NCBI RefSeq assembly: GCF_013401555.1
Contig: NZ_CP058552.1
Span: forward strand, 1,860,001 to 1,924,000
Origin: Paenibacillus sp. E222
Lineage (GTDB): Bacteria > Bacillota > Bacilli > Paenibacillales > Paenibacillaceae
Reading direction: 5' to 3'
Length of the DNA: 64,000 bases
In this document: positions 53,143-61,977 of the stretch, in pieces
Numbering within the stretch: the first letter of the stretch is position 1
Layout: every line of letters starts with the position of its first letter
Notes under the pieces: generated by a model
Database searches by the model: none
What the model saw: only the letters and a program-made list of their open reading frames with translations
What the model was told of the DNA's origin: nothing
Program-made: the position numbers and the translations under genes

Positions 53143-54543
53143 TTGGAAGGTGGTGTACCTTTGAACTCAGTAACCACAATACGTGATCATTTGGCAGACT
53201 ATTTAAAAACTAACCATATGACACTCAATCAATTCTCTGAGATATCGGGAATTAACTCAGGAACGTTGAGTGGTACGCTGAACGGGCTTCGTCCCATAGG
53301 CATGCAGCAGCTGGATCGACTTACTGCAGGGATGGGTTTAACTGAGGGTTACTTCTATGAATTATACATAAATGAGTGTTTTGTACATACAAGCCCGGAT
53401 TGGCGAAGACTTGGGCCTTTTCTATACCGTTGTGCCGAACTCGGTAAGGTCAATTGTATGGAAGAAGCCGTTAATCTAATTATGGATAATCTTTCCTATG
53501 CACCCCTTTTGTTCGAGTTGGCCGAGCAGCTATATCGCGAAGGGAAGTTGGAAGCAGCCAAGCCCCTATATCGTTGTGTAGCTGAAAGTGAGAAAATGCA
53601 ACACTCTGAACGGTTGGCTCTAAGTCAGTATCGTTTGTTCACGATCGGGCTTTCCAAGGACCAGACGAGCAATCTTGCACTTGCTACGCAGTTTGAGTTT
53701 TTTGTAGATCGGCTTGACGAGCCTTATCAGCTGGATGGGTTGAACGATCTGATTAATGTGTATGCTTCTTTGCGCCGATGGGATAAGTTGTTGGAATTGG
53801 GCGAGAAACTGAAAGTAAAAGCAACCATTCATTATGAGTTCCAGGGCAACACCAAGCCGAAAGAAGTCAAAAAAGAGATTATATTTTATATTTTGTATTC
53901 CTATTTAGTCATGGGAAGTGCCTGTTTTTATCTTGAGGATTACAAGATCGCCCTCGATTATATCACACAGTATATTGACCATAGTTGGGTGAAATCCCCT
54001 AGTCAAGCTGAACAAATTGTGATGGAACAATTCCAGGAATGGGCTGAAGCGAATCGTTTTATGTATATGTTGAGAGATGGACAACTACATGTACTACCCG
54101 AATACCTGGAGTATATTTCAAATAAAGAAAATGAAGTGTTTCCAGCTTTATGTGAGATTGTCGTTGCAGCTAATCAATATGACTTGGATATTGACTATGT
54201 TCTTTACGAATATGAATCATTTGTGCTGTATCAGGAACAGGGTAGCCGAATTGGAAAGATTAGCACTCAGCTTACAGGTGACCGCTACGTTCGTCTATTA
54301 ATGGGGTTAAGTGAGTATTATTTAAGGAAAAAAGACTATGAAAAAGGTTTCAAAGCGTTATTAGACGGTTTATTCTTTTCTCTTGAAATTAACAGTGGCT
54401 TATCTATGCTTAAATGTGTTGGGATATTTGAAAAATATCGAAGTTATGCTTCTGATACAGTGACTCAGCAGTACCAAAATCTGATCTGTGAGGTGCAAAA
54501 TCTCAATGAGAAAAAAATTAGTTTCGCTTATAGTGGTTTGTAG
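53143..54543 (+). CDS. AimR-like (RRNPP) peptide-responsive regulator
   Basis: A 466-aa protein with an N-terminal XRE HTH (about residues 12-65; LNQFSEISGINSGTLSGTLNG) and a C-terminal array of helical TPR-like repeats (about 85-450), the layout of RRNPP receptors such as AimR, NprR and PlcR. Its last 38 bases overlap a 45-codon gene for a secreted peptide, the usual receptor-signal arrangement. AimR-like (Alo) receptors are numerous in Paenibacillus. Start codon is TTG or GTG near 53158-53161 or ATG 53143; AAGGTGG lies just before the latter region. It likely controls neighbouring genes in response to cell density. Confidence 0.85.
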   Translation: MEGGVPLNSVTTIRDHLADYLKTNHMTLNQFSEISGINSGTLSGTLNGLRPIGMQQLDRLTAGMGLTEGYFYELYINECFVHTSPDWRRLGPFLYRCAELGKVNCMEEAVNLIMDNLSYAPLLFELAEQLYREGKLEAAKPLYRCVAESEKMQHSERLALSQYRLFTIGLSKDQTSNLALATQFEFFVDRLDEPYQLDGLNDLINVYASLRRWDKLLELGEKLKVKATIHYEFQGNTKPKEVKKEIIFYILYSYLVMGSACFYLEDYKIALDYITQYIDHSWVKSPSQAEQIVMEQFQEWAEANRFMYMLRDGQLHVLPEYLEYISNKENEVFPALCEIVVAANQYDLDIDYVLYEYESFVLYQEQGSRIGKISTQLTGDRYVRLLMGLSEYYLRKKDYEKGFKALLDGLFFSLEINSGLSMLKCVGIFEKYRSYASDTVTQQYQNLICEVQNLNEKKISFAYSGL

Positions 54544-54643
54544 TATTGTCGTAGTAATGTCTGTTCCAGTAACAACTCAGGCAGATACTGGACAACCACC
54601 GGCTATCCAAATGACAACAAACAGTCACGGACTTGGAAGTTAA
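54506..54643 (+). CDS. Signal-peptide precursor (AloP/AimP-like pheromone), 45 aa
   Basis: ATG 54506 is preceded by TGAGGTG with a 10-base spacer. The product has a basic start (MRKK), a hydrophobic core (LVSLIVVCSIVVVMSV) and a likely signal-peptidase site after TTQA (residue 26). The exported tail is 19 residues and ends SHGLGS. Signals of this family are cut from the C-terminus as five- to seven-residue peptides; from memory a characterised Paenibacillus Alo peptide is SHGRGG, differing at two positions. The overlap with the receptor gene and the C-terminus make the assignment strong. Confidence 0.8.
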   Translation: MRKKLVSLIVVCSIVVVMSVPVTTQADTGQPPAIQMTTNSHGLGS

Positions 54644-54683
54644 CAAACATAACAAAAAAAAGCGTTTTTTAATTTGAGATGCT

Positions 54684-54732
54684 TCCTTAAGCAGACTGGT
54701 TTAATCCGTCTACCTTATAGGGGGCTTTTTTT
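54684..54732 (+). terminator. Terminator after the receptor-peptide operon
   Basis: AGAC-T-GG and CC-GTCT form an inner stem, extended by CCTTA/TATAGG, followed by eight T. It lies about 40 bases after the pheromone stop. Confidence 0.65.
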
Positions 54733-54898
54733 CGTATTAGGAATGTCTTTTTTTGCTGTTTTTTTTGAAGGGAGATTAGGAAGCCGTGAGGCTCGGCAAC
54801 ATGGTTACAGACGATGATGACCAAAATGTGTTGGAGTTCGCCTGATTTCCTACTAATTAGCAGAATGGACTAGAATGTTACAACAGGGAGGGGTGAAT

Positions 54899-55072
54899 AT
54901 GGATTGTGGTGAGCTCAAGTTGCAGATCGAAGCAGCGAGACAAAAGCTCTATCAACTAAAGATGGACTATAACGGAGATCTGCTTCATCCTCATGTTATA
55001 CAGCAATCTATGGTCCTGGATGATCTAATTAATCAATACAATCAAGTTAAAATAAAAAAGCCGATTAAATAA
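54899..55072 (+). CDS. Spo0E-like sporulation phosphatase
   Basis: A 57-aa, two-helix protein of the Spo0E family, which removes the phosphate from Spo0A~P and delays sporulation. The signature is seen as QQSMVLDDLINQYN, matching SxxLDxLI, with the first helix LQIEAARQKLYQL. GGGAGGGG lies just before ATG 54899. Its location next to a peptide-signalling system suggests, but does not prove, that the regulator may control sporulation timing. Confidence 0.88.
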   Translation: MDCGELKLQIEAARQKLYQLKMDYNGDLLHPHVIQQSMVLDDLINQYNQVKIKKPIK

Positions 55073-55085
55073 TTCAATCGACTTT

Positions 55086-55115
55086 GGGCGAGAAACTTTG
55101 GCGGGTCGCTCGCCC
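55086..55115. terminator. Hairpin between the Spo0E-like gene and a convergent gene
   Basis: GGGCGAG and CTCGCCC form a seven-base stem followed by CTATATTTT. It probably ends the Spo0E-like transcript and maybe the convergent gene ending at 55154. Confidence 0.5.
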
Positions 55116-55153
55116 CTATATTTTAACATAAGTTCTTGGACGAAGTATCGTTA

Positions 55154-55585
55154 TTACATACATTTTTCTTTCACAGTTATCGTTTCGTTGGTTACAGTCA
55201 CATAAGAGTTGCCAGACAAGTATTCGGTATAACCGCATACCGTCTTGTTATAGGTTTCACCACGGCTGTCCGTAAACTCCAGATAGATGGATCCTTCACC
55301 GGAGAGTCGCAGCTGTGGAGCGAACTTCAATTTTTCACCGCTGGGTATACCTTTCTTTAAGGCGTGTGTAGTACCCTCATTGTTTGTATTGGACGAGTCA
55401 ACGCCGGTGCTCACACGTGCTGTAATATTAGAGAGATCATAATCGGACTGATTATAAATTGTGATCCTTAAATGTCTAAAGGGGTCCATCGCCTGGTAAC
55501 CCATAGAAATAACTAATCCAATGAAGAGAATCAGTGTAGATAGGATGATTATTTTCCTTTTTGAAAAGGGACGACGCGTATTCAT
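55154..55585 (-). CDS. Hypothetical membrane-anchored protein, 143 aa
   Basis: A basic N-terminus and one membrane helix (about residues 11-30), then an extracytoplasmic beta-rich part with two Cys near the C-terminus that could pair. AAGGAG ten bases upstream supports ATG 55585. No family recognised. Confidence 0.75.
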   Translation of the reverse strand: MNTRRPFSKRKIIILSTLILFIGLVISMGYQAMDPFRHLRITIYNQSDYDLSNITARVSTGVDSSNTNNEGTTHALKKGIPSGEKLKFAPQLRLSGEGSIYLEFTDSRGETYNKTVCGYTEYLSGNSYVTVTNETITVKEKCM

Positions 55586-55712
55586 AAGTATTCTGCTCCT
55601 TTCTTTCATATAGATATAAACAGAGTGAGGTAACTAAAAGTTGTATAGGAATACGTTGGAACAGGGGCTTGAATTGTGGACTGCGCATTAAAATGCGTGT
55701 TATAATAAGGTC

Positions 55713-55862
55713 AGGAAATGTATAAAATGCAAAGAGAGCCGTGATACCAACACGACTCCCCGTTGCAACAGCCGCTTTTAAGGGCGGTTCGGCTCCGGAT
55801 TTAGAATGAAAGCCTAAAAATAGACCGCTTCCTTTTGCCGAGGGCGGTCTATTTCCGTTTGT
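55713..55862 (+). ncRNA. Candidate antisense antitoxin RNA (RatA-like) of a type I module
   Basis: TATAAT at 55701-55706 (with a weak -35) points to a plus-strand transcript of about 150 bases. It folds into stems GAGCCG/CGGCTC (55735-55794) and CCGC-loop-GGCGG, and ends at the hairpin that spans the 3' end of the toxin gene on the other strand. The overlap of 3' ends is the arrangement of txpA/ratA. Extent is inferred. Confidence 0.5.
55818..55854. terminator. Bidirectional terminator shared by toxin mRNA and antitoxin RNA
   Basis: AAATAGACCGC and GCGGTCTATTT form a perfect 11-bp stem; the toxin stop codon lies inside it. A/T runs flank both sides. Confidence 0.7.
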
Positions 55863-55929
55863 TTGTAAGTATCAAGACAACAAGAGTCGCAAATGAAATC
55901 ATTAGCGTCATCGCTTGGTATACTTCCAC
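55849..55929 (-). CDS. Type I toxin, TxpA/holin-like peptide, 26 aa
   Basis: A 26-aa hydrophobic peptide beginning MEVYQAMTLMISFATLV and ending in TNKRK, typical of the putative holin-like toxins (TxpA/BsrG/YonT group) that depolarise the membrane. Start is GTG 55929 with GGGAGGTGAT seven bases upstream. The ribosome site can pair with ACCTC a few bases upstream, the usual translation block of such toxins. A TATAAT lies at 55997-56002 on the same strand. It is too short for ordinary gene finders. Confidence 0.75.
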   Translation of the reverse strand: MEVYQAMTLMISFATLVVLILTNKRK

Positions 55930-56113
55930 GGGGCATCACCTCCCTTCCGAGAGGTTAGCCGAGACCGCCCATATTAGCCTTTCTGTTGCTTCAGTGATTA
56001 TACCATAATCTTCATTTTGTTGAATAGGATAACAAATTTAGATAGGGCTCTGTTGGTTGGTAAATACATCACCAGAACTGTATACATATTTATGAATGTG
56101 GAGGGATACTCTG

Positions 56114-56584
56114 ATGAAACTTACCGCAATGAATCAAGAAGAATATGCAAATTTCCGTGTTCGCTCGATTAAAGATTTTGCAGAAGAGAAAGTGGAGGCG
56201 GGTACTTGGGCTGCGGAAGAGGCGCAAGGACTTGCAGAGGCATCCTACGACAGATATTTGCCTGAAGGGCTGAATACACCGGGTGCTTACCTCTATAATT
56301 TGGTACATGCCGTTGACGGGAATGTGGGTTATATCTGGTTTAACATTACGGATAACCGCCGTGGAAAAGACGCTTTTTTGCTGGATATTGTGGTCGAAGA
56401 AGCCTATCGGGGCAAGGGTTATGGTACAGAGACGATGGAAGCACTTGAAAGGGAAGCCTTGAGTCTTGGCGTGGATCGCATTGGTCTGCATGTGTTTGGA
56501 CATAATGTGCGGGCGAGCAGCCTGTATCGCAAAATGGGATATGAGGTAACCGATTTGACGATGTACAAGGATATCAAAGGGTAA
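56114..56584 (+). CDS. GNAT-family N-acetyltransferase
   Basis: A 156-aa acetyltransferase with the acetyl-CoA loop EAYRGKGYGTETM (about residues 95-107) and the C-terminal HVFGHNVRASSLYRKMGYE typical of the family. GGAGGG eight bases upstream supports ATG 56114. Substrate unknown. Confidence 0.9.
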   Translation: MKLTAMNQEEYANFRVRSIKDFAEEKVEAGTWAAEEAQGLAEASYDRYLPEGLNTPGAYLYNLVHAVDGNVGYIWFNITDNRRGKDAFLLDIVVEEAYRGKGYGTETMEALEREALSLGVDRIGLHVFGHNVRASSLYRKMGYEVTDLTMYKDIKG

Positions 56585-56696
56585 ATCTAAACACGGATAA
56601 TCTAAGTCAAACGTATGATCTACGCAAAACGAATCATCCTCTGTAACAGGGGATTTCGGAAAGCGGAGGGTGCTCTGGTCGAATTGGCGAAGTTCC

Positions 56697-56725
56697 TTGA
56701 TGCCTTGGGGTTTGTCATATATAAT
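56697..56725 (+). promoter_or_regulatory. ychF promoter
   Basis: TTGATG (56697-56702), exactly 17 bases, and TATAAT (56720-56725): a near-consensus sigma-A promoter 50 bases upstream of the ychF start. Confidence 0.75.
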
Positions 56726-56776
56726 GTATAGGATTATCCATACCGAACAAGTAATCAATGAGGAGTTGTCATATAC

Positions 56777-57877
56777 ATGGCTTTGAAAGCTGGAATCGTG
56801 GGCCTGCCTAACGTTGGTAAATCCACACTGTTTAACGCAATTACACAAGCTGGTGCCGAATCGGCAAACTATCCGTTCTGTACGATTGACCCTAACGTGG
56901 GGATCGTTGAAGTACCGGACGAGCGTTTGGACAAATTGACAGAACTCGTTGTACCGAAAAAAACGGTACCAACGGCGTTTGAATTCGTAGATATTGCAGG
57001 TCTTGTTCGCGGTGCGAGCAAAGGCGAAGGTCTTGGTAACAAGTTCCTTGCACACATTCGTGAAGTAGATGCCATTGTACATGTGGTGCGCTGCTTTGTA
57101 GACGAGAACATCACACACGTCGATGGCAAAATTGATCCGGTAAGCGACATCCAGACGATCAATCTGGAACTGATTCTGGCCGATATCGAGAGTGTCGAGA
57201 AAAAAATTGATCGCTCCAAGAAAAACATGAAGGGCGGCAACAAGTCAGCTGCTCAGGAAGTGGAAGTACTGGAGAAAGTGAAGGCTGTTCTGTACGAAGA
57301 CAAGCCAGCACGCAGCATGGAGCTTACAGACGAAGAACGTCTGATTGTACGCGATCTGCATTTGCTTACCCTGAAGCCTGTTCTGTACGCAGCCAATGTA
57401 GCTGAGGACGAAATCGGCGATGTGGCAAACAATGCTTACGTGCAAAAAGTAAGAGAATTCGCCGCTGCTGAAAATGCAGAAGTGGTGCCGATCAGTGCAA
57501 AAGTGGAAGAAGAGATCTCGGAGCTTGAAGGCGAAGATAAACAAATGTTCCTGGAAGAGCTCGGTATCGAGGATTCCGGTCTGAACCTGTTGATCAAAGC
57601 TGCTTACAAATTGCTGGGTCTGTATACGTACTTCACAGCAGGCGTACAAGAAGTTCGTGCTTGGACAATCCGTAAGGGTACCAAAGCACCTGGCGCAGCG
57701 GGTGTCATTCACACCGACTTCGAGCGCGGATTCATTCGGGCAGAGGTTGTTTCCTACGAGGATCTGGTTGCTGCCGGTTCCATGAACGGTGCGAAAGAAC
57801 GTGGACAACTTCGTCTTGAAGGTAAAGAGTATGTTGTCAATGACGGCGATGTTATGCACTTCCGCTTCAACGTTTAA
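56777..57877 (+). CDS. ychF: Redox-regulated ATPase YchF
   Basis: A 366-aa Obg-family P-loop protein that prefers ATP. G1 is GLPNVGKST, G3 is DIAGLVRGASKGEGLG, and a NVAEDE motif replaces NKxD, as usual in YchF. The C-terminal TGS domain (about 280-366) includes TYFTAGVQEVRAWTIRKGT. It binds ribosomes and is involved in stress responses. Intact, with GAGGAG upstream. Confidence 0.96.
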   Translation: MALKAGIVGLPNVGKSTLFNAITQAGAESANYPFCTIDPNVGIVEVPDERLDKLTELVVPKKTVPTAFEFVDIAGLVRGASKGEGLGNKFLAHIREVDAIVHVVRCFVDENITHVDGKIDPVSDIQTINLELILADIESVEKKIDRSKKNMKGGNKSAAQEVEVLEKVKAVLYEDKPARSMELTDEERLIVRDLHLLTLKPVLYAANVAEDEIGDVANNAYVQKVREFAAAENAEVVPISAKVEEEISELEGEDKQMFLEELGIEDSGLNLLIKAAYKLLGLYTYFTAGVQEVRAWTIRKGTKAPGAAGVIHTDFERGFIRAEVVSYEDLVAAGSMNGAKERGQLRLEGKEYVVNDGDVMHFRFNV

Positions 57878-58478
57878 TATCGATAGTCTAGATAAGAAAA
57901 CATACTTGAATATACGAGTATAGCAGCTCTGTCGTCTTCTATTGAAGATGGCAGGGCTTTTTACATAGGGCAGAATATTCTTCAATAAGCATTCAACAAT
58001 AAAATTGCTCTATATCCTGTACATCCTACTGGATTGTTTACTCGCTCTGGATATAATAAAAGGAAGAAGGCTCATGGAAGATGAGCTCTTATAGTCCTTT
58101 GCAAATCAATCTGGTTGCTTAAAATAAGTAAATCAAAATTTGGATGCAGATGCTGCAAACAGTTGCTATTCAGGAGCATAAGAATATGCTATAATTAAGA
58201 GTCGTATACCTATGTTAAATTTCACGCTCGGCTGAATGGGTTGAAGCGGGTTTGATACCGGGTACGCGATTTCTTTTATATAACTTAAACGTAAAGGATT
58301 TGATGACGTTGTAGCGATGTTATACGTCGATCATAAAATGAATGTTACGGTCAGGGATTTCTGAGAACTCCGTGCCTTGTGAAATATAAATGGTCTGATG
58401 ATGCATGAAATGTATGCCTATCGGAATCGAATGAATGTTGAAATGCTGGAACGAAAATAACGCGTGAGGTGACTATAC
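57878..58478. other. Intergenic stretch between ychF and prfA
   Basis: Contains the ychF terminator (57925-57963) and a TATAAT at 58190-58195 that may belong to the prfA promoter, although no good -35 at 17 bases is seen. From about 58200 to 58470 there is a leader of more than 250 bases with no open frame supported by a ribosome site; no known riboswitch class recognised. Confidence 0.55.
57925..57963 (+). terminator. Terminator of ychF
   Basis: AGCTCTGTCGTCTTC pairs with GAAGATGGCAGGGCT (with wobbles), followed by five T. Confidence 0.8.
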
Positions 58479-59546
58479 ATGTTTGATAAATTACAGGCGT
58501 TAGCCGACCGTTACGAGAAACTCAGCGAGCTGCTGTGTGACCCGGATGTAGCAAGTGACAACAAGAAGCTGCGGGAATATTCCAAAGAACAATCGGATCT
58601 GCAGCCCACCTATGAAGCATACAATGAGTACAAACAGGTAAGCCAGGATCTCGAAGCTGCGAAAGAAATGCAGGGCGAGAAGCTGGACGACGAGATGCGT
58701 GAAATGGTCAAAATGGAAATTGATGAACTGAGCACTCGCCAGAAAGAATTGGACGAACTGATTCGTGTTCTCATGCTGCCAAAAGACCCGAATGATGATA
58801 AAAACGTCATCGTTGAAATTCGTGGAGCAGCTGGTGGGGATGAAGCGGCGCTGTTTGCAGCGGATCTCTATCGGATGTATACACGTTATGCCGATACCCA
58901 AGGCTGGCGCGTGGAATTGATGGACGTTAACACAAATGATCTGGGCGGCTTCAAAGAGGTAGTATTCCTGATTAATGGACGCGGCGCTTACAGCAAAATG
59001 AAATACGAAAGTGGCGCACACCGTGTGCAACGTATTCCTACAACGGAATCGGGCGGCCGGATTCATACGTCTACTTCCACAGTAGCTGTTATGCCTGAAG
59101 CCGAAGATTTCGATATCGAAATTCATGATAAAGATATCCGTGTAGATACGTTCTGTTCCAGTGGTGCCGGTGGACAATCGGTTAATACCACGAAATCGGC
59201 TGTACGGGTAACTCACGTTCCAACGGGAATTGTGGCTACTTGTCAGGATGGTAAATCCCAGAACTCGAATAAAGAAAAAGCATTGCAAGTTCTGCGTACG
59301 CGTATCTTCGATATGATGCGTCAGGAAGAAGAAGCGAAAATTTCGAGTGAACGGAAGAGCAAAGTGGGTACAGGTGACCGCAGTGAGCGGATTCGTACCT
59401 ATAATTTCCCGCAAAGCCGTGTTACCGATCACCGGATCGGATTGACGATGCACAAGCTGGATCAAATCATGAATGGTGAGATTGCTGATATCGTATCTGC
59501 GCTGACGATTGCCGAGCAGACGGATATGATGGATAGAGGAGAATAA
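58479..59546 (+). CDS. prfA: Peptide chain release factor 1
   Basis: A 355-aa release factor that reads UAA and UAG. The catalytic GGQ is in [10 protein letters not shown] near residue 230, with [11 protein letters not shown] after it; the domain layout and length are standard. GAGGTGA precedes the ATG. It is followed after four bases by prmC, the methylase that modifies its GGQ glutamine, an arrangement common in bacteria. Confidence 0.96.
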   Translation: MFDKLQALADRYEKLSELLCDPDVASDNKKLREYSKEQSDLQPTYEAYNEYKQVSQDLEAAKEMQGEKLDDEMREMVKMEIDELSTRQKELDELIRVLMLPKDPNDDKNVIVEIRGAAGGDEAALFAADLYRMYTRYADTQGWRVELMDVNTNDLGGFKEVVFLINGRGAYSKMKYESGAHRVQRIPTTESGGRIHTSTSTVAVMPEAEDFDIEIHDKDIRVDTFCSSGAGGQSVNTTKSAVRVTHVPTGIVATCQDGKSQNSNKEKALQVLRTRIFDMMRQEEEAKISSERKSKVGTGDRSERIRTYNFPQSRVTDHRIGLTMHKLDQIMNGEIADIVSALTIAEQTDMMDRGE

Positions 59547-59550
59547 TACT

Positions 59551-60456
59551 GTGACCCGCGCGCAGTTTGTCATGACGCCGGAACAGAGTTGTCGGGAAGC
59601 CTTCGTGGAGGCTTCCTCTTTTTTGGAGAAGTGCGGCGTGTACGAGCCGCACAACAATGCCCGGCTGCTGCTGGAACATGTACTCGGCCGCGAAGGGACC
59701 GAGTACTATATGATGCAGCCGGAGCCCTTTCCCAGCGAGCTTCGCAGCCGCTGGGAAGACGCCGTCACGCGCAAGGCTGCGGGTGAGCCGGCGCAGTACA
59801 TCATCGGCAGCCAGGAATTCTATGGGCTGCCGTTCGAGGTCACGCCGGCCGTGCTGATTCCGCGGCCGGAGACCGAGCTGCTGGTCGAGGCTGTGCTGCG
59901 CGAAGCCGACCGCGTGTTTCCCGGCGGCGCTCCGTTCGCCGTCGACATTGGCACGGGCAGCGGGGCAATCGCAGTGACGATGGCTGCGCAGCGCCCGCGC
60001 TGGCAGGTAGGCGCCGGAGATATCTCGGCGGCTGCCCTGCAAGTGGCCGCGCGGAACGCGGCCGCGAACGGGGTACAGATCGACTTCCGTGAAGGCGATC
60101 TGCTGGCCCCGTTCGCAGGGGTACGGGTGGACATCCTGGTGTCCAACCCGCCTTACATCCCGGCGGCAGATATCGCCGGGTTGCAGCCTGAGGTGCGCGA
60201 CCATGAGCCGCGCACGGCACTGGACGGCGGCCCGGATGGACTGGGGCCGTACCGCATCATGCTGGAGCAGCTGGCGCTGCTGCCTGCACCACCGCAGATC
60301 ATCGGTTTTGAGCTGGGTCAGGGACAGGCCGGGGACATCGCAGCTCTGCTTGAATCGGCCGGATATTGGCCGGAAATTATCGTCGTGCCAGACCTTGCAG
60401 GCATTGAACGGCATGTACTGGGTGTTCGTACTTCGGAACAGGTGACGAAAATGTAA
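59551..60456 (+). CDS. prmC: Release factor glutamine N5-methyltransferase PrmC
   Basis: A 301-aa SAM-dependent enzyme that methylates the GGQ glutamine of release factors. The SAM site VDIGTGSGAIAVTMA (near 130) and catalytic NPPY (VSNPPYIPAAD near 200) are visible. It starts with GTG 59551, with AGAGGAG upstream, just after prfA. The gene is markedly more GC-rich than its neighbours. Confidence 0.95.
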   Translation: MTRAQFVMTPEQSCREAFVEASSFLEKCGVYEPHNNARLLLEHVLGREGTEYYMMQPEPFPSELRSRWEDAVTRKAAGEPAQYIIGSQEFYGLPFEVTPAVLIPRPETELLVEAVLREADRVFPGGAPFAVDIGTGSGAIAVTMAAQRPRWQVGAGDISAAALQVAARNAAANGVQIDFREGDLLAPFAGVRVDILVSNPPYIPAADIAGLQPEVRDHEPRTALDGGPDGLGPYRIMLEQLALLPAPPQIIGFELGQGQAGDIAALLESAGYWPEIIVVPDLAGIERHVLGVRTSEQVTKM

Positions 60457-60541
60457 GGTTCCACAGGTTTTCTTTTTGCCGTGAAATCCTCTACAATGAG
60501 ATATACCGAAGATTGCTGAATGCTTGGAGGAACATAACTAC

Positions 60542-61762
60542 ATGCTGCATAAATTCAAAAAAATAGACTATTCGATTGTTTTTATATTGCTCATTCTGAT
60601 GGCTATTAGTATTTTGTCGATTTATAGTACCACCTTCGGCCGACCGAAGTGGGAGGCTTATCCCCAGAAAGCAGTAATTTTTTACATTATCGGTTTTATT
60701 GTGTTTTTCGGAATGTCCATGATTAACTACAAATTGATCATTAAGAATTACCTATACATTTATGGTGTGGGCATGATACTGCTTATTCTTGTTATGTTTA
60801 TCGGTAAGGAGTACTACGGCGCTCAAGGATGGTTATCCATATTTGGCCTGAGCTTGCAGCCTGCCGAGCTATTCAAACTATGTCTGATTGTCTTTCTGTC
60901 AGCACTTCTGGCGAGAAAGAAAAACAGGCCGTTATTTTTTGGACGAGACGTTATCCCCATCTCGCTCTGTGTGCTTCCTCCGTTGCTGCTCGTCTTGCTT
61001 CAGAATGACTTGGGGAATGCGCTGAGTTATGTCGTTATCCTGATAGGGCTTCTCTGGATAGGCAATATCAAATTTACGCATGCCCTGATCGGTTTTGTTA
61101 TAGCGGTGGCCGCTCTGATTGGTGGAACACAAGCCTATATTCATTACCATGATGAAATTGTAAGATTTCTGAAGGACATTGGTCGCTCTCACTGGGCAGA
61201 TCGTTTCGACCCCTGGCTTGTACCGGATCAGACGTCAAGGGACGTGCTCTGGCAGACCTACAATGCCAAGTTGGCTATAGGCTCTGGAGGTATTAGCGGT
61301 AAAGGATACTTGGAAGGTACCACGATTCAGTCGAATCGGGTGCCGCTGGCCTATGCGGATTCGATCTTTGTGCAGATTGGTGAAGAATTTGGTTTTGTTG
61401 GAGCATCGGTGCTGCTCCTGCTCTACTTTATTTTGATTCACAGGCTGGTGCTGATTGCACTGGAATGTAAGGATAGGGCAGGACCATATCTGATTGTCGG
61501 TATTATAGCCATGCTGCTCTACCAGATCTTTGTCAACATTGGTCCATTCATTGGTCTGATGCCGCTGACAGGGATTACACTGCCGTTTATCAGTTTCGGG
61601 GGCACCTCGCTTGTTCTCAACATGCTTAGTATGGGTCTTGTGATGAGTATCAAAGTGCATACAGAAGAGAACGAGGATATTCTCGGTTCCGCAGAACAGC
61701 CAAGCATTACGGAGTTGGTATTGAAGCTATTTAGACGCAAATCAACGCAGCAGGAGCAATAG
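60542..61762 (+). CDS. SEDS-family peptidoglycan polymerase (RodA/FtsW), first copy
   Basis: A 406-aa protein with about ten membrane helices. SEDS landmarks are YADSIFVQIGEEFGF, where the Asp is the likely catalytic residue, and GLMPLTGITLPFISFGGTS near the C-terminus. RodA-type enzymes polymerise glycan strands together with a class B penicillin-binding protein. ATG 60542 has GGAGG at 11 bases. A paralogue of equal length follows after about 215 bases. Confidence 0.92.
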   Translation: MLHKFKKIDYSIVFILLILMAISILSIYSTTFGRPKWEAYPQKAVIFYIIGFIVFFGMSMINYKLIIKNYLYIYGVGMILLILVMFIGKEYYGAQGWLSIFGLSLQPAELFKLCLIVFLSALLARKKNRPLFFGRDVIPISLCVLPPLLLVLLQNDLGNALSYVVILIGLLWIGNIKFTHALIGFVIAVAALIGGTQAYIHYHDEIVRFLKDIGRSHWADRFDPWLVPDQTSRDVLWQTYNAKLAIGSGGISGKGYLEGTTIQSNRVPLAYADSIFVQIGEEFGFVGASVLLLLYFILIHRLVLIALECKDRAGPYLIVGIIAMLLYQIFVNIGPFIGLMPLTGITLPFISFGGTSLVLNMLSMGLVMSIKVHTEENEDILGSAEQPSITELVLKLFRRKSTQQEQ

Positions 61763-61809
61763 TCTTTATCCAAGGACAGACTCTTTGCGGAGTGAATACG
61801 ATATAAGTT

Positions 61810-61863
61810 AACCCTGGAATCAACAGATCGGAGCAAGATGGATCTGTGGGTTTCAGGGTTTTT
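61810..61863 (+). terminator. Terminator between the two SEDS genes
   Basis: AACCCTG-AA...CAGATC pairs with GATCTG...TT-CAGGGTT, followed by TTTT. The two copies are thus separate transcription units or partly coupled. Confidence 0.75.
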
Positions 61864-61977
61864 CGTTGTGTTGTTTGACGGATTTCCAATTTGTCTTCCA
61901 ATTCTATACAATGGTAATATTGAAGACTACTGGAAATAATTATTGGGTTATTGAGCCTCAGGGGGATACGTGGGAAC

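Noticed and set aside
56090..57118. 342-codon minus-strand frame across the GNAT and ychF genes
   Set aside because: It crosses two real genes on the opposite strand and encodes no recognisable domain.
58500..59657. 385-codon open frame antisense to prfA
   Set aside because: prfA is unmistakable on the other strand; the antisense frame has no ribosome site or recognisable domain.
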